Shown here: positions 22,953 through 37,500 of the stretch, piece by piece | Numbering within the stretch: the stretch's first letter is position 1 | Layout: each line of letters opens with the position of its first letter | Source: Motacilla alba alba | Lineage: Eukaryota; Chordata; Aves; Passeriformes; Motacillidae | Direction of reading: 5' to 3' | Assembly (NCBI RefSeq): GCF_015832195.1 | Contig: NC_052021.1 | Location: 30,592,786-30,656,785 of the forward strand | DNA: 64,000 bases | Position numbers and translations under genes: made by a program | Notes under the pieces: model-generated | The model's database searches: none | What the model saw: the letters and a program-made list of their open reading frames with translations, nothing else | Told to the model about the DNA's origin: nothing

Positions 22953-25900
22953 CAGGACACACTGACCACCAGGATCCCCTGTGGCTGAGGGGCTGGCCAG
23001 GCAGCACCTGGGATTCCTTGGGGAAAATGTGCCCTGAGGGGCTGCCACGCCCCAGTGAGGGGACAAACTGACAGATTCTGCTTGAAATTTGCATGGCAAA
23101 GAAAACAGAAACCCCGTATCTGGACATCCCCCTGACAGCAGTGGTGGTGCTTGCTTGAGACACAGTGCAGAGCAAAATCCCCATCCCCAGCCCTGACCCC
23201 ACAGCTCTGCTCTTCCCAGCCAGCCTTTCCTGCTGGTGTGCAGAGCTTCGTGCCAGCTGAAACAAGAGCCTGGCAGTAACACGGGGGTGCAGGCAGGCAA
23301 AGGGTTGAATTTTGGGCACATGACCTCTGGAAAGGCTGGAGTGATGCCTCAGGTTTTGGCTTTTTCTATTTTTCAGGTTCTGTGCTGCTTTGGTGTGTGG
23401 GTCTGGGCTTCATATCAGGGGATGGTGAGCTCTGCACAGAGCAGGGATACAAAACAATTCCTGCTCCAGCTGGGCACCAAGGACAAATGATCCAAATCTC
23501 AGGCCCAGGAGCACAAACAGCGTGGGCTGGAGAGAGAAAAACAAGCAGGGTGGGAGTGCCTGGGCTAAAGCTGGAATGGGACAATGAACTGCAAGGTGCA
23601 AATGGAGCAGAACTGAGCCAAGGGAGAGACTCCGTGCCTGGTCGTGCATTTTGGGACCATTTTGGTTCATCTTGGGTGCAGCCCTGGCTGGGCTCTTGTG
23701 CTGCCCAAGGTGGATCCATGGAGGAGATGCTTTGAATAAATCCCTGCTTTATTCTTTAGCTCTGCCCAGCCTCTGTTCTAGGGCAGCCCTCTCAAGGCCT
23801 CAGTGTGGCAGGAGCAGGGTAAGAGCTGTCAGCATGCGGGTCACTGCTTCCTGCAGGAAATGTCCTGACTTTGGGGGCCTCAGATGGGCACACAGCAGGA
23901 GCAGCAGGGGTGAAGGGACAGCTGCTGGCCCTGCTCTGCAGGTTTGTGTCACAAAGCATGTAATCAGAGCGCTAGCTGCTCTATAATGCCAACTTTCAAA
24001 GCAAATTTAATCTTAGTGCAGGGGGATCCCCCCGAGTTTTGATCAGAACAGCATCAGCTGACAGACAGAGCCACTTCAGCACAGTTCTGCTGTCTCTGAG
24101 CTGCGTTTCCTGCTGACAGAAAGGTCACCAAGTGCGCTGCATTTGAGGAACAAGCAGCTTGAGACCTTTCCTTGTTGGGACTCTCACTCCGAGCCCCAAA
24201 TCCCTGCGAGTTATTCAGCCGAGAGCCAGGAGAGGGTGCTGCTAATTTTGGCAATGGTCCCGTTCCTCCTGCCAGGAGCCACAAGCCGCTTTCCCTGCTT
24301 CTTCCCAAGCCCCTTGGAATGGGAATGGGGCACTTTTAAACTCCTGGCTGCCATGGATTTGCACAGGATCAGTCAGGATAGAAGAGCCCTGATGAGAAGC
24401 AGCTTTCCCTTAATTACAGCCAAACGGGAGCGACCGGAATCGCGGCTGCAGCTGCTGAGCTTTGCGTGGCAGCACAGCAAAGTCTCAGAATCCTCGGGAT
24501 AAAGGAGGGGATAAAGGATGCCCCACAGCTCACTTTGCACTGTGGCTTTGCCAAAAGCCCTGGGACATGAGCTGTGCTGGATGCAAACAAGAGGAACTGC
24601 CTCTGGCACGGGGGAATGATCACTGTCGTGTAAACAGCGCTTCTGGTTCGTCAGGGGAGACATTTGGCCAAAAAAATTGCATGACTTTGTAGGACTTGCT
24701 GCCCTGTTTTAGGATGAAAAGAGTTATAAACAATTTATAAAAGGGAGTTTATACCACTTTTCAGCTTTGGACCAGTCACAGAATTATACAGGACCTCTCT
24801 GCATCACTGACCTAATGAGTTTTTAACCCAGATGCAGATGCAACCCACTTAAAATGTCTGAATTGTCAGTAAAAAACCAAGCACATTCCAAACTGTTATC
24901 CAGACAGGAACATTAAAATCTTTTTCTCTCTCTCCCTCTGATTTTTCAAACCATCCTTCTCCACACCAGTGCAATGAAAGAAATGCATCAGGAGCAATAG
25001 AAATGGGAGATGGAGCAGGTACAAGAAGCATCTTCCCCTGTCCAAGTGATTTACTGCAATTTGTTCAGAGCCCAGGCAGAAATGAGCCCCACTGTGCCAT
25101 TCCTTCTTCCAAGGAAAAAAACCCCACACACTAGGGCAGAGTGTAAACTGTGGGAGCTGAAAATGGGATCATTATGGGACATGAAGCCATCCCAACCCAA
25201 ACTCTGTTCAGAACATAAAACACCTGTCAGCACACAGATTTGGTGTATTTGTAAATATTTTTATTTTTTAGCTGAGAAACACAAAATAGGGTAGAGTTTA
25301 AGGCATGCAATCAGGCACGAAACTTCTCTTGCTTGTTTTGTGTGCTCATACCTTCAGTGTAAGTTCTACGAAAGGGAGCAGATCCTATCTTTAATCTCTA
25401 CATAAAGCAACTCTGAGCACCCACTTACAGCCTGAGGTTGGATGCAATGTTTACAGTTCCTGGAATGAGGGATTTACTCCTAGGGAAACAGTTCTTTTTC
25501 TGTCTGTGTGATTTGTTCTGTGCCACGTGGAGCAAGTGTCACCCTATTTCCAGGAGCCAGTTTGTGATAATACCAACTTTCCCCACATATACACAAATTG
25601 CAATTACAGAGATCTGCTTGCATGGGTTTAATTTGATTGCCTTTTACTGAAAAATACAGATAATCTAATGAACAGGAAAAACACCTTTGCTTTCTGCACG
25701 TTGCAAGTCTACTTGTTGGTGTTGTAGAGAAATAAAAAGAACCCAGGCACCACAAAGAGAATGGTGCCATCAACTTTTTACCTCTGAGGTAAAAGAGCAA
25801 CTCAAAGATTAAGAGTTTTGTGGGTTAAGGTACATTAGGTTAGAAACATAACAGGTATTGAAATAAACATCATAGGATTAGAGATGCTGCTAAAAGATCC

Positions 25901-26494
25901 ATTTCCATCTCAGTAACTTTCATCCTGTGGTAGTGCAAAGCACTTTGTGCTACTCATGGGGGGCATTTGCTCTGAGCAAGCAAAGACAGTACCTGAAAGG
26001 GAACATATTGCCAAGGAAAGGGTTGTTCACGAGCAGCAACAAACTTATTTTCTCTCTTTAACGCCCCACCTTTGTTCATAAGGCTCCTGGTTTTGTTTTC
26101 TCTTATTACCTTTTTAAAATTGATAGCCAAAGACTCTCCCCCCTTGCTCATGCATTTTTAAAATCAATATGATTAAAAATGAATCTACTGTGCATCCATG
26201 TGATGAATGTGGTAAGAGCTTGTTCTGCATCTCTCCCATGAATGTCCCCATGCTGAATTTTTCAGTACCACTAAGACTAATGCAGCAAACACTGGGAAAA
26301 TACAAATCCCAAGTCCTGAACTGGTTAAGCTGCCCCCTCCCAAGGGCTTCAATGCTATCAGAAGCTCTGTCCTCTGCTGCGGCAGGCATTAAGAGTTTTG
26401 TTTTTATAGTGGATTTTCAAAAGAGGTAATCCTGAGATTACAAATAGTTGGCAAGTCCAGAAGTGGATGGTCCCATTTCCTAGGCCCCAGCAGA

Positions 26495-26516
26495 GAGGGG
26501 AAAAAAAAAAAAAGAA
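26495..26516 (+). repeat. A-rich run
   Basis: A near-homopolymer A tract in an A/T-rich stretch. It is a possible oligo-dT mispriming site and has no other support. Confidence 0.6.
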
Positions 26517-27499
26517 AAGGATTCATGCACATGTTTAGTTCGTTCTTATTCAGTAAAACATTGAAATACAGCTTAAGCATGAGGTCAAATACCACTGAAA
26601 GTGCCTGAAGTAATAGGACTTCACCATTAAATCTTTTGAGAGCATAAAAAGAACATTAACTCAGTGCATAAGAATTACACCTTACAACATGCATATAGTG
26701 CAGGCACTGACCTCTTCTCTCTTTGATTTCCTAAAAATGAACAGGGCATGGACCTCTAGGGGAAGAATCAGAACTTCCATCCCCACTTTTAACTAGGGAA
26801 AAGCCCATGGAAACGATTTTTTTTTACACAATACCTGCAAGAGTGGCTCAGAGTTAAAAGAAATAATCAAGTCTACCAAGTGCATTTGCATTCTCAAAAA
26901 TGACAAACTAGACTTAGATTTTTTAAACATTGAGAGTGACAGCAATGTATGAAACATATCTGGCCTTTCTGACAAAAAAATAAAGTACAAAATGTTCAAA
27001 AGCTAACTGTGCATTTAGATTAGCCATCACATAAACAAAAGTTCAAGACAAGCAGCGCAAAAAATGAAAGAGTAAATAATGAGAGAGTGGGAAACAGCCA
27101 GACTACAGCTGTGAAGCTTGTCAATAGAGCAAGTAGCTAATACACTTTCCCAGCTTAAACTGCAATTTAGTAACACTGCAGTGAATTAATCAAAAAATAC
27201 ATTAACACATGAAAAACTCTACGCCAAAATGTGCTTTGCAGTGCTGACATTCCCAGGACAACATGGAATGCTCATTGGGAATGTCTTTCTCAACCAAGCT
27301 TTGATTGCACAGGGCTGAAATAAACTCCCCTTGCTCTTCGGCTTGATGGGAGAGTGGCTGAACCCCAAACCCAGCTCCCTGTTCCACTGCAGCTCTCCAA
27401 ATCACAATTAGGAAACCCTGAAATATTTGAGTGGGGGAAAAAAAACATTCTGCAGGGTGATTTTAGCAGAAAAAAAAATGAGTAAAACAAAACCAGATT

Positions 27500-28414
27500 T
27501 GGTGTGTTGGTCCTTTGCCAAAGCACTGCTGCTGCACAGAGCAGGGTTGGTCAGGAGACTGGGAGAGACCAGATGCTTCCTGATAGCAGCATCTGATGTC
27601 ACACTGGTGTGAGGGACAAAGCAAAGCTTTGCTGAGACCAGTGTGCCCTGAGAGGGATATTTACTTATTTGCTGTCACATTTCCTAATGGCAGTCAGGAG
27701 TTCTTCAGAGATCCTCTCTCTTTGAGAGCCTTTGTGCCCAAGGGAACAGAGGTTATCCCATCCTCTGAAGAAGGTGATTGTCTACTGCAAAAAAAAAGGG
27801 GGGAAATTTAGGAGATACAAAAATGAAAATCATGACTAGGGAAGTGTTTTGATTCAGCAATAAAGGCAAAGCAAAACAGACACCACTCTGAAAGAACAAA
27901 GTCACACAGGAAGGGATTGGATTCTACCGAGCTTAACCCTGAAAGATGCTGTCCCTTTATGATTAAATTTGCTGCGAATGACTCACCCACAAACTAATGT
28001 GAAATGTTCTCCTCAGCTGCTTCTCCCAGCAGTTCAGGATGTAAAAGCTAGTCCCAAACAAAAGTTACAAGGCAAAAATAAAAACCCAACCACGCTATCT
28101 CCCATTTCTCATCACCAAGATGCCTCACAGAGGAAAACAAAAGAACTGAAAGCATTTTAACTTGTGAAGTATGAAAGGCAATTCATGCTAGGGAGGAATA
28201 CCTCAGCCTTTTAGCTGGGGAACAGTCCTTCCATGGGTGCTTGGTTAATAGCTATCATGCAAAAACAATTAGTCATTCAAGCAATTAAGAAGGTAAGTAT
28301 CTCCTAAAAAGGTTCTGAGCTTTCCAAGTCCTAAATGCAACTGCTATAAACCTAGACTGTTCCTGAGTGTAATTTCCTTATTGTATGGCCTCTCCTGAAG
28401 AGATCCCTTGTGTC
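27500..28414 (-). other. RGS10: RGS10 3' untranslated region (end not resolved)
   Basis: Sequence after the RGS10 stop on the minus strand shows no canonical AATAAA or ATTAAA within about 900 bases. AATAAG near 28380 and CATAAA near 27958 are possible variants. The end given is only a placeholder. Confidence 0.3.
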
Positions 28415-28558
28415 TCATGTGTTGTAAATTCTTGATGCTCTTTTAGCTGCAGTCTGAGCCTCTGGTGAGTTCTCCTCTTGCTCCTCACTCTTCTGGTTTA
28501 GGAAGATGTCCGACTTCAGGAAGCGGCTGTAGCTGTCATATTTCATGAGGTTGAATAT
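28415..28558 (-). CDS. RGS10: RGS10 coding exon 5 and stop
   Basis: Residues 134-180 start [20 protein letters not shown], complete the last RGS helices, then give an acidic tail (SEEQEEN) and the KRASRIYNT end before TGA at 28415-28417. The acceptor is CTCCCCAG. Confidence 0.96.
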   Translation of the reverse strand: MFNLMKYDSYSRFLKSDIFLNQKSEEQEENSPEAQTAAKRASRIYNT

Positions 28559-31500
28559 CTGGGGAGAGGGGGGAAAGAATACAAAGCAAATGAGCCCAGC
28601 AAAATGAGGTTTTCAACGAGAAGGATGCTTTAATTCCAATGTACTTTCGTTCTGTCTGTACTAGAGCATTACATTTTAAAAAATACACTTCCAACTCTCC
28701 AAGGGGCAGCATGTAGCAAACAATGTTGGTTCCATGGTCACCGCCTGGCAGTAACATCCACATTAGTTTAAAAATCAAATTACAGTCTCCACAACAGCCA
28801 GCTTTGCACTCCTGATACTGAAGGTGAGAGGTGCCGTGCCTGGGTCAGGGAGGAGATGATCAGACCCTCCTGGCAGGGTGTCTGAAGGCATTCAGAGGAA
28901 CAAAGCAGAGCTCTGAAGGAAGAGAGGTGCCCTCTGTGCACCTTTCTGGCTGCAGTGACTCCTGAATGCTGCAGAGTAACTCCTGCAGAGCACTGGATAA
29001 CTAAGGAAAGCCTCTGAGTAATTTACACAAATAATGACACAACTGGTTTGGCCAAAATTCCTTAAACCTACACTAATCTTCCCACCCTTGTTGGACAAAA
29101 TGCCAAGACTGGTCTCAGGCCAGATGAGAAATGTTGCAGGAACCTGCCACAAAGAGCTGACCTGGTACAGATGTGTTTTGCCAGTTAAAATGTGGGTTTG
29201 AATTGCTGGTGGATTAAATTGGTGTAATTACACTTTTCACAGGCCAAGAGCTTCTCACAGCCAGCATGGAAACATGAAGTCAAACCCAAGTACAGCTTTC
29301 CTCTCCCAGGGCTTGAGTTCAGGCTCATCCCTCAGCATAACTTCTGCTCTTCTATTTATACCCACTGCAGACAAAAAAACCCTACAACTCTTGGAGTTTT
29401 CTGAGAACAAAAGGGTTGGGAGAGGAGCCTGGAATCTGTTCAGGTGTCAAGGTCAGGACTATATTTTGCTTGGTGTTGAAACAGAGGGGAAGGAAAAAGA
29501 GTAAACTTCAAAACTATAATTGAGGCTAAACCAAAGCCAGCCTCACCCTCAGCCCATTATTTCACTGCTGGAGCCTCTCTGAGTCATGTTTCAGGACAGT
29601 TTTTTGGGGTTTTTTTTGATACTCAGAATAACTGAATTTCCAAGACAAATTCCTGGATTCTCACCTGTAGATGTGGCTACTCCATGTGTGGATAACTCAG
29701 CTTTACCTTTACAGGCCTCACTTACAACTGATAGTACAATCAAGTAACACAGCTCTTTGCTAGGAGGAAAAGAACAATCTCAAACTGCTTTTTCATTTCA
29801 CATCCTCGAGGAACCTGGACAGATACAGGCAAACACCTAAAATTTGACTGTTCTTGTCTGTGCATTTGCTGAAATAGTTCCCTTACAAATAAATTACATG
29901 GTGGATTTTCCTAACCAGTAAATATTTAATTAATATTTAAATATTTAAGTTATTGTCTAAAACTGTGGAAATATTATTGTTTAAGATACATACTGGAATA
30001 TGAAAAAAATTCCCAAACACCCACTCTGTGTAGAGCCTGATCTTCAGGGTCTGAACTCTTCCTGAGTTAAGCAAAGCCAAATTACACCTCCTGGCACTGG
30101 CTAACTACAATATAATTAAATTTATCCAACCAGCTCAAGGGGAAAAAAAAAATGCAAGACATTTCCTATTAAAACATCATGCCTGTGTTAAGAACTTGTT
30201 CCTGGTATCACTTAAAGCATCTCCCAGAGAGAAAGAGCATTGAAGATGAAGATCTTCTGCAGTCTGGCCAGCCAAATACACAGAGCAGAGTTCACCATCA
30301 CGTGCCAGAGCAGAACCCTCTTTTATCTCCCTCCCTCCCTCCTCTCACTGCCTTTGTGGAGCAGGAACATTCACCCCACAAGAATTCTGGAGCACGTGGA
30401 TTTCTGTGAACCACTCTCACACCACTTCTTTCAGCACAAACAAATGGCCTGGGGGCAGTCAGGGCCACCCCATGAGCAGGAGCCACTCCCCACCAGTGTC
30501 CCCAGTTAAATCAGGAGCTCTCTGGAGGGCTGAAGCTCCTGTTACCAGCACTGCTGTACACCAGGCTGTGGCCTTCCAGCCCTGCCTTTTTCTCCTTCAG
30601 ACCCACAGTGCCAGCAGTGCTTAACACTGCTCTTCAGAGAACAAATTACACCACTCTTCATAACTTTATAAGGATTGAAAACTGGAGAAGACCATAACTC
30701 TTCTGAGCCATTATCTAACAGCAATAAACAGTAGCTTCAAGCCCTGGAAACTTGCAATGACCCATAAATGCTCTGGATTTGTTTTTAAAAGCTCACAGAT
30801 TTTCTTCCCACACTAGAGGGATTCCTCTACCACCAGTCCAGTATGTTTCCAGTTCAGGTATTACTGATCCTTGGCTCTCCTTGTGCATGTCATTTACAAA
30901 ACAGCAAATATTTTAACTCCAGTATTCTCTCCAGTTTCACTCTTCTAGGCACTCACCCTGAACTGCAGTGCTTAGATCTACCAGAACAGTTCCTTCCCTT
31001 TCCCCAAGTCAGAACTTTCTCCATTAAAAACTCTGTTTCTTCCCATGGAAATCGGATTTCAGGTATTTCCACTGCTAATGTCTTGGAACCTGCCTGGAAA
31101 ACAGCAGAACCTTTGCTCCTCAGACCCCTCCAAGTGCCCCAGCCAATGCATTCAATACCTGATTGAAATGGGCTGAAAACACTGTTTGAATCACTGTGCT
31201 GTTTCTCCACAAAAGGAAAGAGCCAAATGGAAAATACAGGTAGTCCTGAGGATGGTACAGGAATTAAAAATAGTACTGCAAGTGCTGGAAAGCTGCAGAT
31301 AAGAATGACTCACTTCATAACTTATGCTTTGAAATCAGCTGAATATCAAGAAAATTTACCACCTAAAGACATGCCTGCGAAATTTCTAATTTCTACCAGA
31401 CCTCCCAAGTTCTTTAGGGAAAGGCAAAGCAGAGACCAACCCCTCTAAGTCTTGCATGTTGCAGAAGAGGAGGGTTTTCAGAAAATTCTGCTATAATCAT

Positions 31501-34500
31501 ATCAAGATAAATACCAAAGCAAAGTGAAATGAAGAAATTTGAGCTCTCAAGGAAACCAGGGGCAACTACAGAAACAAACATCAGCAATGACTCAGAAGAA
31601 GTGAATACACAGGAAAACAAAGGCACTGACTTAGTCAGGGTGATTCTCAAGCTACCCACGCAGGAACCCTGGAGAAAACTCCAGCCAGTTTTCCAGGAAA
31701 GTCCTGAGCTGGAATTAGAGTGATTGTATCGAGTCTCTTCATTATTGGTTGTAGTGAGATGGGGCCAAGGACCTGGAATATCTCAGAGCAGCTGCATTAA
31801 TATCCCCAACATGGACAACCCAGCTCTGTGCTTACCTGTTCAATCATGGCCAGAAAGCAGAGTTCACTAAAACCAGACAAAAATGAATGAGACTGTGTTA
31901 TGGAAATAAATAACTTTACCTGGTCCTGGAGCTTCTGGAACATGAGAGGGTGAGGTGTCTCCAGGATGGTCTCACTCAAACGGGACTGCCCTTCAACATT
32001 GACTTGGGAGGAAGCTTTACTGGACAGGAAAGTCATGTAAATCTCTTTAGCTTTTTCCTGCATCTGCAAAAGGACATTTATTTAAAGAATTATTCGCTGT
32101 GGGAATGTTCTCTGCATCAGGTTTATCTCACTTGCGTATGTTCATTTGTGGTGGAAGAGGAACACCCCTGCAGGCCAAAAGCTACGCTGGTATCACTGAA
32201 AGCTGCCAGAATTCAGCAGGTTGGGGTGCTTGAATCTCAGCAGCCAGTGTAAAACTGCTCAGCATCATCAGATGCACCTTGTCTTTGCTTTTGAGACATG
32301 TTTTTCCTAACACACCCTCAGTATGGGCAAGAAACCCAGAGGAAGAAAAACTGGGAACTTACTACGAGGGAAAATCAAGTGAAAAAAACACCAGCAGCTT
32401 GGCTGATTGGCAAAGATGAGACTCTCAATAGCCTCTGAGAGTTGATAAATAAGAGCCTGACCTGCATAAAGCTGTTTGTTGGTATTTGCCCTATTTCAGA
32501 GCTCTTCCCTCGTCAAACCAGTAACAGCAATAACATCTTGACCCCACCAGCATCTCCAAGCTTCAAAGCAGTGAGTGGCCACAATCCCCTAAAGTTCAAG
32601 GAAAGGCCCCTTAACAGATGGCTGGATGAGAGGAAGCCAGAGAGGGAGAAGAGAACCAACCCAGGCGAGAGCCAAGCCCCCTGCTGCACTCTGAACTCTG
32701 CATGCTGAGAGGCAGCCAGCAGCAGCTGCTCTGGGCCACCCCGAGCCCTGGGCACTCACCAGTGTCCCCAGAGTGCCCCTAATGAGCAACCACAGCTCCA
32801 CACCAGCTAAAGGGCTGTGCTTTGATGGGAATGGGGCTTGAAGAAGGAAGCATTTAAATCCTGCCCATGAAGGAGTCTCAGAATTACTTCCATGTTTTAC
32901 ATGGAAGTCATTTACATTTACTCTCGGGGGTAATTAGAAGAAAAGCTGCATGTGCTTGAGCATTCAGGAGGCCTAAAGAGTTGGGGCTCTCCCACTGCTG
33001 AAGGGGACACCCATGCTCTAGAATTCCTTTTTAAAACTCATTATTCATCTGGTGGGTAGAACATTACGTGTCAAGTGCATTAGGTCACAATGAACTGTTT
33101 TTAACAATTTCCAACTTGTTTCACAGCTCAGGGAGGACTGGGTCAGCCACTTCTGTTCTAAATGACCAATTAATCCAAGGGATCAAAGGCGTGACTGCTA
33201 CAAGTGGCAAAGTTAATGTCCTAATGAGGGCACAGTAAAGGGGACTTCATCTATTACTGCATGAGCCATTGTATGGCCAGTGCCACCCGAATGACTTTTG
33301 AACCTGCTGTCCAATTTCAACCACTCTTGAGAGAGGGGCAAGGGACTGAGAAAAAAATTACCCTCCTGCTGAGATAATGGAAAATCAGCAGGAGAGAAGA
33401 AAAGGAGAGGAAAAGCAGCACACACACCAAGGGAAAAGCTGCAGTATGTGCTCAGTTCTCTGCTCTACTTGAACTGCCAGGATGTTCTTTGCTGCTGGCT
33501 AACCGAGGCATTTGTAGCTCCTCACCAGCCCCAGCACAAGGTGCTGCTTGCCCAAGGACACAGGAGCGAGATGGGCACTGCAGAGAAAAGCAGAGGGAGG
33601 CTTGAGAGGGAACACAAAACTAGAAGTGACCGTGAGGAAGTTTAAAGAGCATGGAGAGGAACAACAGGACTGTGTGGGAGGCTGGTGAAACAGGGAGGCT
33701 CTTTGGATTTTGTGAGGAAGAATAACACAGAAAGGAAGTGAAAGAGCTGTGGTAGGGAGAGGAGGCCATCGCAGAGACACAGAGGACCTGGCTTTATAGC
33801 AGTGGGGAAATTTGGAAATGCACAGCTGAGCGTTACAGGTTCTGCTGCAAATAGAACTGCTCTGCCACGTCTGTGCTTCAGCAGCACAGCAGCTGATTAA
33901 CTACAGCTTATAATTTGCTTTAAAAAGAAAGAACAGTTAAAGCTGCCAGTGTGCTCATACACCCCCCAAATGTCACTCAGGCAGAGCCAGGTTCAGGTGG
34001 AGGAGGCAGAGATTGTCCCTGTTCACTCGGTGACACTCTCTGCTCTGCATCAACCTGAAACTAAAGCCTCAGCACAGGGGACTCTGGAACTGAAATAGCT
34101 CTTAAACTGGGATCTTGTTCACAGGTGGTTATTAAAGGACTGCTGGCAGTCCCCAGTTCCATCTGTGCTCTCCCCAGTGTCCCTGCCAGATTCCCATTTG
34201 GAGTATGAAGTTCTGCCTAGAGCACCCCCTCACTATTTCCAGTGGATCCAATATTCTTCCCCACTTCCTTTCCTGAGGTCAAGCTCAGCTCCCAAGCATG
34301 TGTGGCTCCCAGATGAGGTGAAAGGGAGCCCCAGATGCTCACCAGACCAGGCTGCAGCACTCAGCAGCTGTGCAGCATTACCCAGCCCTGCTAAACCCTT
34401 GCTACATTCCACATGGGAAGCAACAGAAGAAACCCCTGAATGTACAGGGCTTTGTTCTGGAATCATTCACTGCAAAACTTCAGCATGCATATTTTGGTGG

Positions 34501-37500
34501 GTTTTAGCAATAGCTGGAATTATTCCCTGTTGTTGGAAGCATTTATTACAATTTGTAATTTATTTTTGAAGCTGGGCTGCAAGAGGAGAAACATTTAAAC
34601 CCTGGGAAGCAGCACGACTGACATGTTGTTTATTTCATTAACAGTCACAAATGCAACAACATATGACTAACTCCAACAAAACACTTAAAGTTAAATTTTA
34701 TTTCCATATCCCCAGCACTTCCATTTCAGAATTAAATCCATGCCCTAACACAAGTGCCATATGGGTGGCAGCAGAACTCACTGCTATAAGTAGACTTGAC
34801 CCCATTGCTTTCTCAATCTTCACTAAACATTAAATCTGTATTTTAACTTCAATTTTAAAGGACTATCCTTTTTGGGGGTCTTTTTTTTTTTGGTTTTTTG
34901 GTTGTTTTCTTGGTTTTTTGTGGGGTTTTTTTTGTTCTTGTTGGGTTTTTTTTTTAGCTACAGAGATGTGTCTTGAGCTGAGGGGGAGCTTTGTACCTTT
35001 CTGCTAGAAGAAGGTGGGCTGAACCCACCTAAAACCTGCCTAGACCTGCAATGCACTCTGCCTGCTGCCTGAAGCATCCACTGTGATGGAACAGCAGCCT
35101 GTACAAACCCAAACTCTGCCCCAGGCTGGCAGAGAAATGATAACAATAAATATCCCTGGCACAAGGGATGCTTAACCCACTGCTCATGTGCTGACCTTTG
35201 GAAAAGTTTAGACTGACTGACTTTAGAACCCCATGCCAGAGCTCTCAGCTCAGGTAATGAAAAGTTTACCTCATCCTTTAAAATTCCCATTCATAGAATC
35301 ATGGAATGGTTTGAGTTTGAAATTACTTTAAGGTAATTTTGAAATAAAGTAAGTTTTGAAATTACTTTTTGAAATTACTTACTCAGCTACTTCCAACCCC
35401 CTGCAGGGACAAGGGACATCTTCAGCTAGATCAGATTGCTCAGAGCCCCATCCAGCCTGAAAATTTCCTAGGATGGGGCATTCATCACCTCTCTGGGAAA
35501 CTACTTCCAGTGTGTCACCATCCTCACAGTAAAGAATTTCTTCCTTATACCTAATCTAAACTTGCCCTATGTCAGTTTGAAGGCTTTCCCCTGTCCTGTC
35601 CCTCCATTCCTGTGTCCAAAGTCCCTTTCCAGCTCTCTTTGAGCCCCTTTAGGCACTGGAAGCTCTCCCTGGAGCCTTCTCTTCCCCAGGCTGAACACCC
35701 CCAGCCATCCCAGCCAGAGCAGAGCTGCTTCAGCCCTTGGAGCATCTCCTGGACTCCGTCCAGTCTGGGCTGAATTGGTATCAGCTTCATCTGACCAAGA
35801 GCCTCAGTGCCTATGAGCTAATCTGTGTGGGAAACCAGTTTTAGGAGAAGTGAACTACAAAACAAGGAAAAGCCTGTTTTTAGAATGCTGCGTGCACAAT
35901 AGAGAGATGCAAAGGGACTTCTGCAAGAGTCACTTTCAGAAGAAAAATCCACGCTTCGTGCTACCATAAACACTGGAAAGATTTCTATTTTTAGTGCTTT
36001 TCCTAGCTTTGTAAATTATCTAAACAAAGCCACCCATAAGCAGTAGCTACACAAATTTACTGTAAGTCTAAAGCACATTTACTGTGTCATTCTAAAGCAC
36101 ATTTATTCAGGCAGTTACAATAATTTGGGCAAGCCCAGACTCCAGGCTGACCCTACCCTGGAATGGCTGGTACTGGATAATTAACCTAAATAAAACCGAG
36201 CTAAATCTCTGTCCATTCACTTGGCAATTCATTGAAGGATTCACCAAGCTCCTATCCCTGTACATCACTTTAACATTTTCTCTACTGACATCCTAAATTA
36301 GCAATCCTAAATCAGCTGGAAATATGGAAATTATTTGGCAAGGGAAAATATGATTATTATCCCACTGAAAGCGTGGGACTTTACAGAGAAGTCGACTGAC
36401 TGGTTGTTCTTTTCCTCAAGACTTTCTGTATTCCTGGACCTTAATGAGGGGGGGAAGCAGCTGAATACACAAAACTGGAGTTACTAAATGTTACAAAGTT
36501 CACAGACAAACAGAAGATTTTCCTCCTCTTGCAAAAAAAAAAATAGTATTGTTGTATTTTTATGGATTTATCAATACCCAAAAAATACTCACAGCTGAAC
36601 CCAGCAAAACTGTTTTGAGGGGAATTTTTTTCAGTGCAAAACACAGGATATTTACAGAAAGTAGACTCCCCTACCCAAAATACATTGTTTGGAAAGACAG
36701 GGTAAGTTTTTGTTGTTGAAAATCTGCTGGGAAACTGTTTAAGCTGACAATATTTGACTGACCTTAAGAGAGGAATCTGCAGTCTGGACACAGCCCTCTT
36801 ACACCTGCACTTCATACCACCTCTCCTAGCCCAGCTCTCCCACCCGATTCCTCTTCCTGGGCATTTCTGATGCTCCTCCAAGCACACACAACCCCACAGC
36901 ACACTCCTGGGAAAGCTGCAGCCCAGGGCTGGGACAGGAGCACTCTGTGCTGGGCTCACACCTGGCTGGACGGGCCAGAGGGTGCTGGGGAGGGTGCTGC
37001 ATCCAGCCAGGCACCAGGGGTGTCCCTCAGGGCTCTGAGCTGGGGAGAGCTCTCTTAAATATCTTTACTGATGACATGGATGAAGGGATTGAGGCTTTCA
37101 TCAGTAAATTTCATAAATAAATAAAATAAATACATTTCATTAGTAAATTTGTGGACGACACTAAGCCGGGAGCTGTGTCCATCTGTTGGAAAGTAGGATG
37201 GCTCTGCAGAAGAGTTGGATGGATGGGCCGAGTCTAACACGATGGAGTTTAATAAGTCCAAGTGCCCAGTCCTGCATTTTGGCCACAATAACCCCCTGCA
37301 GTGCTCTGGGCTGGGGACAGAGTGGCTGGCAGTGCCCAGGCAGAAAGGGACCTGGTGGGCAGCAGGCTGGACAGGAGCCAGCAGTGTGCCCTGGGGGCCA
37401 AGGCCAGTGGCTCCTGGCCTGGATCAGGAATGGTGTGGCAGCAGGAGCAGGGAGGTCACTCTGCCCCTGTACTGGGCACTGGGGAGGGCACACCTGGAGT

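Larger units (their letters stand above)
12292..28414. other. Intergenic interval with repeats; no recognised gene
   Basis: This is the distance between the candidate + strand terminal exon and the RGS10 stop codon. Apart from the separately listed putative exons, repeats and CpG patch, I find no exon I can support. Open frames of up to 221 codons are low-complexity, GC-driven or CR1-derived. Strong isolated donors exist (for example GAG|GTAAGT at about 20870), so non-coding transcripts are possible. Confidence 0.5.

Noticed and set aside
22812..23321. Two overlapping 156-169 codon minus-strand frames
   Set aside because: Openness is partly due to the 15-base repeat at 22902-22952. The frames compete with each other and show no recognisable domain.
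36441..36959. 172-codon minus-strand frame in RGS10 intron 3
   Set aside because: No splice signals match RGS10 phase, composition is random, and it partly overlaps the CR1 start.
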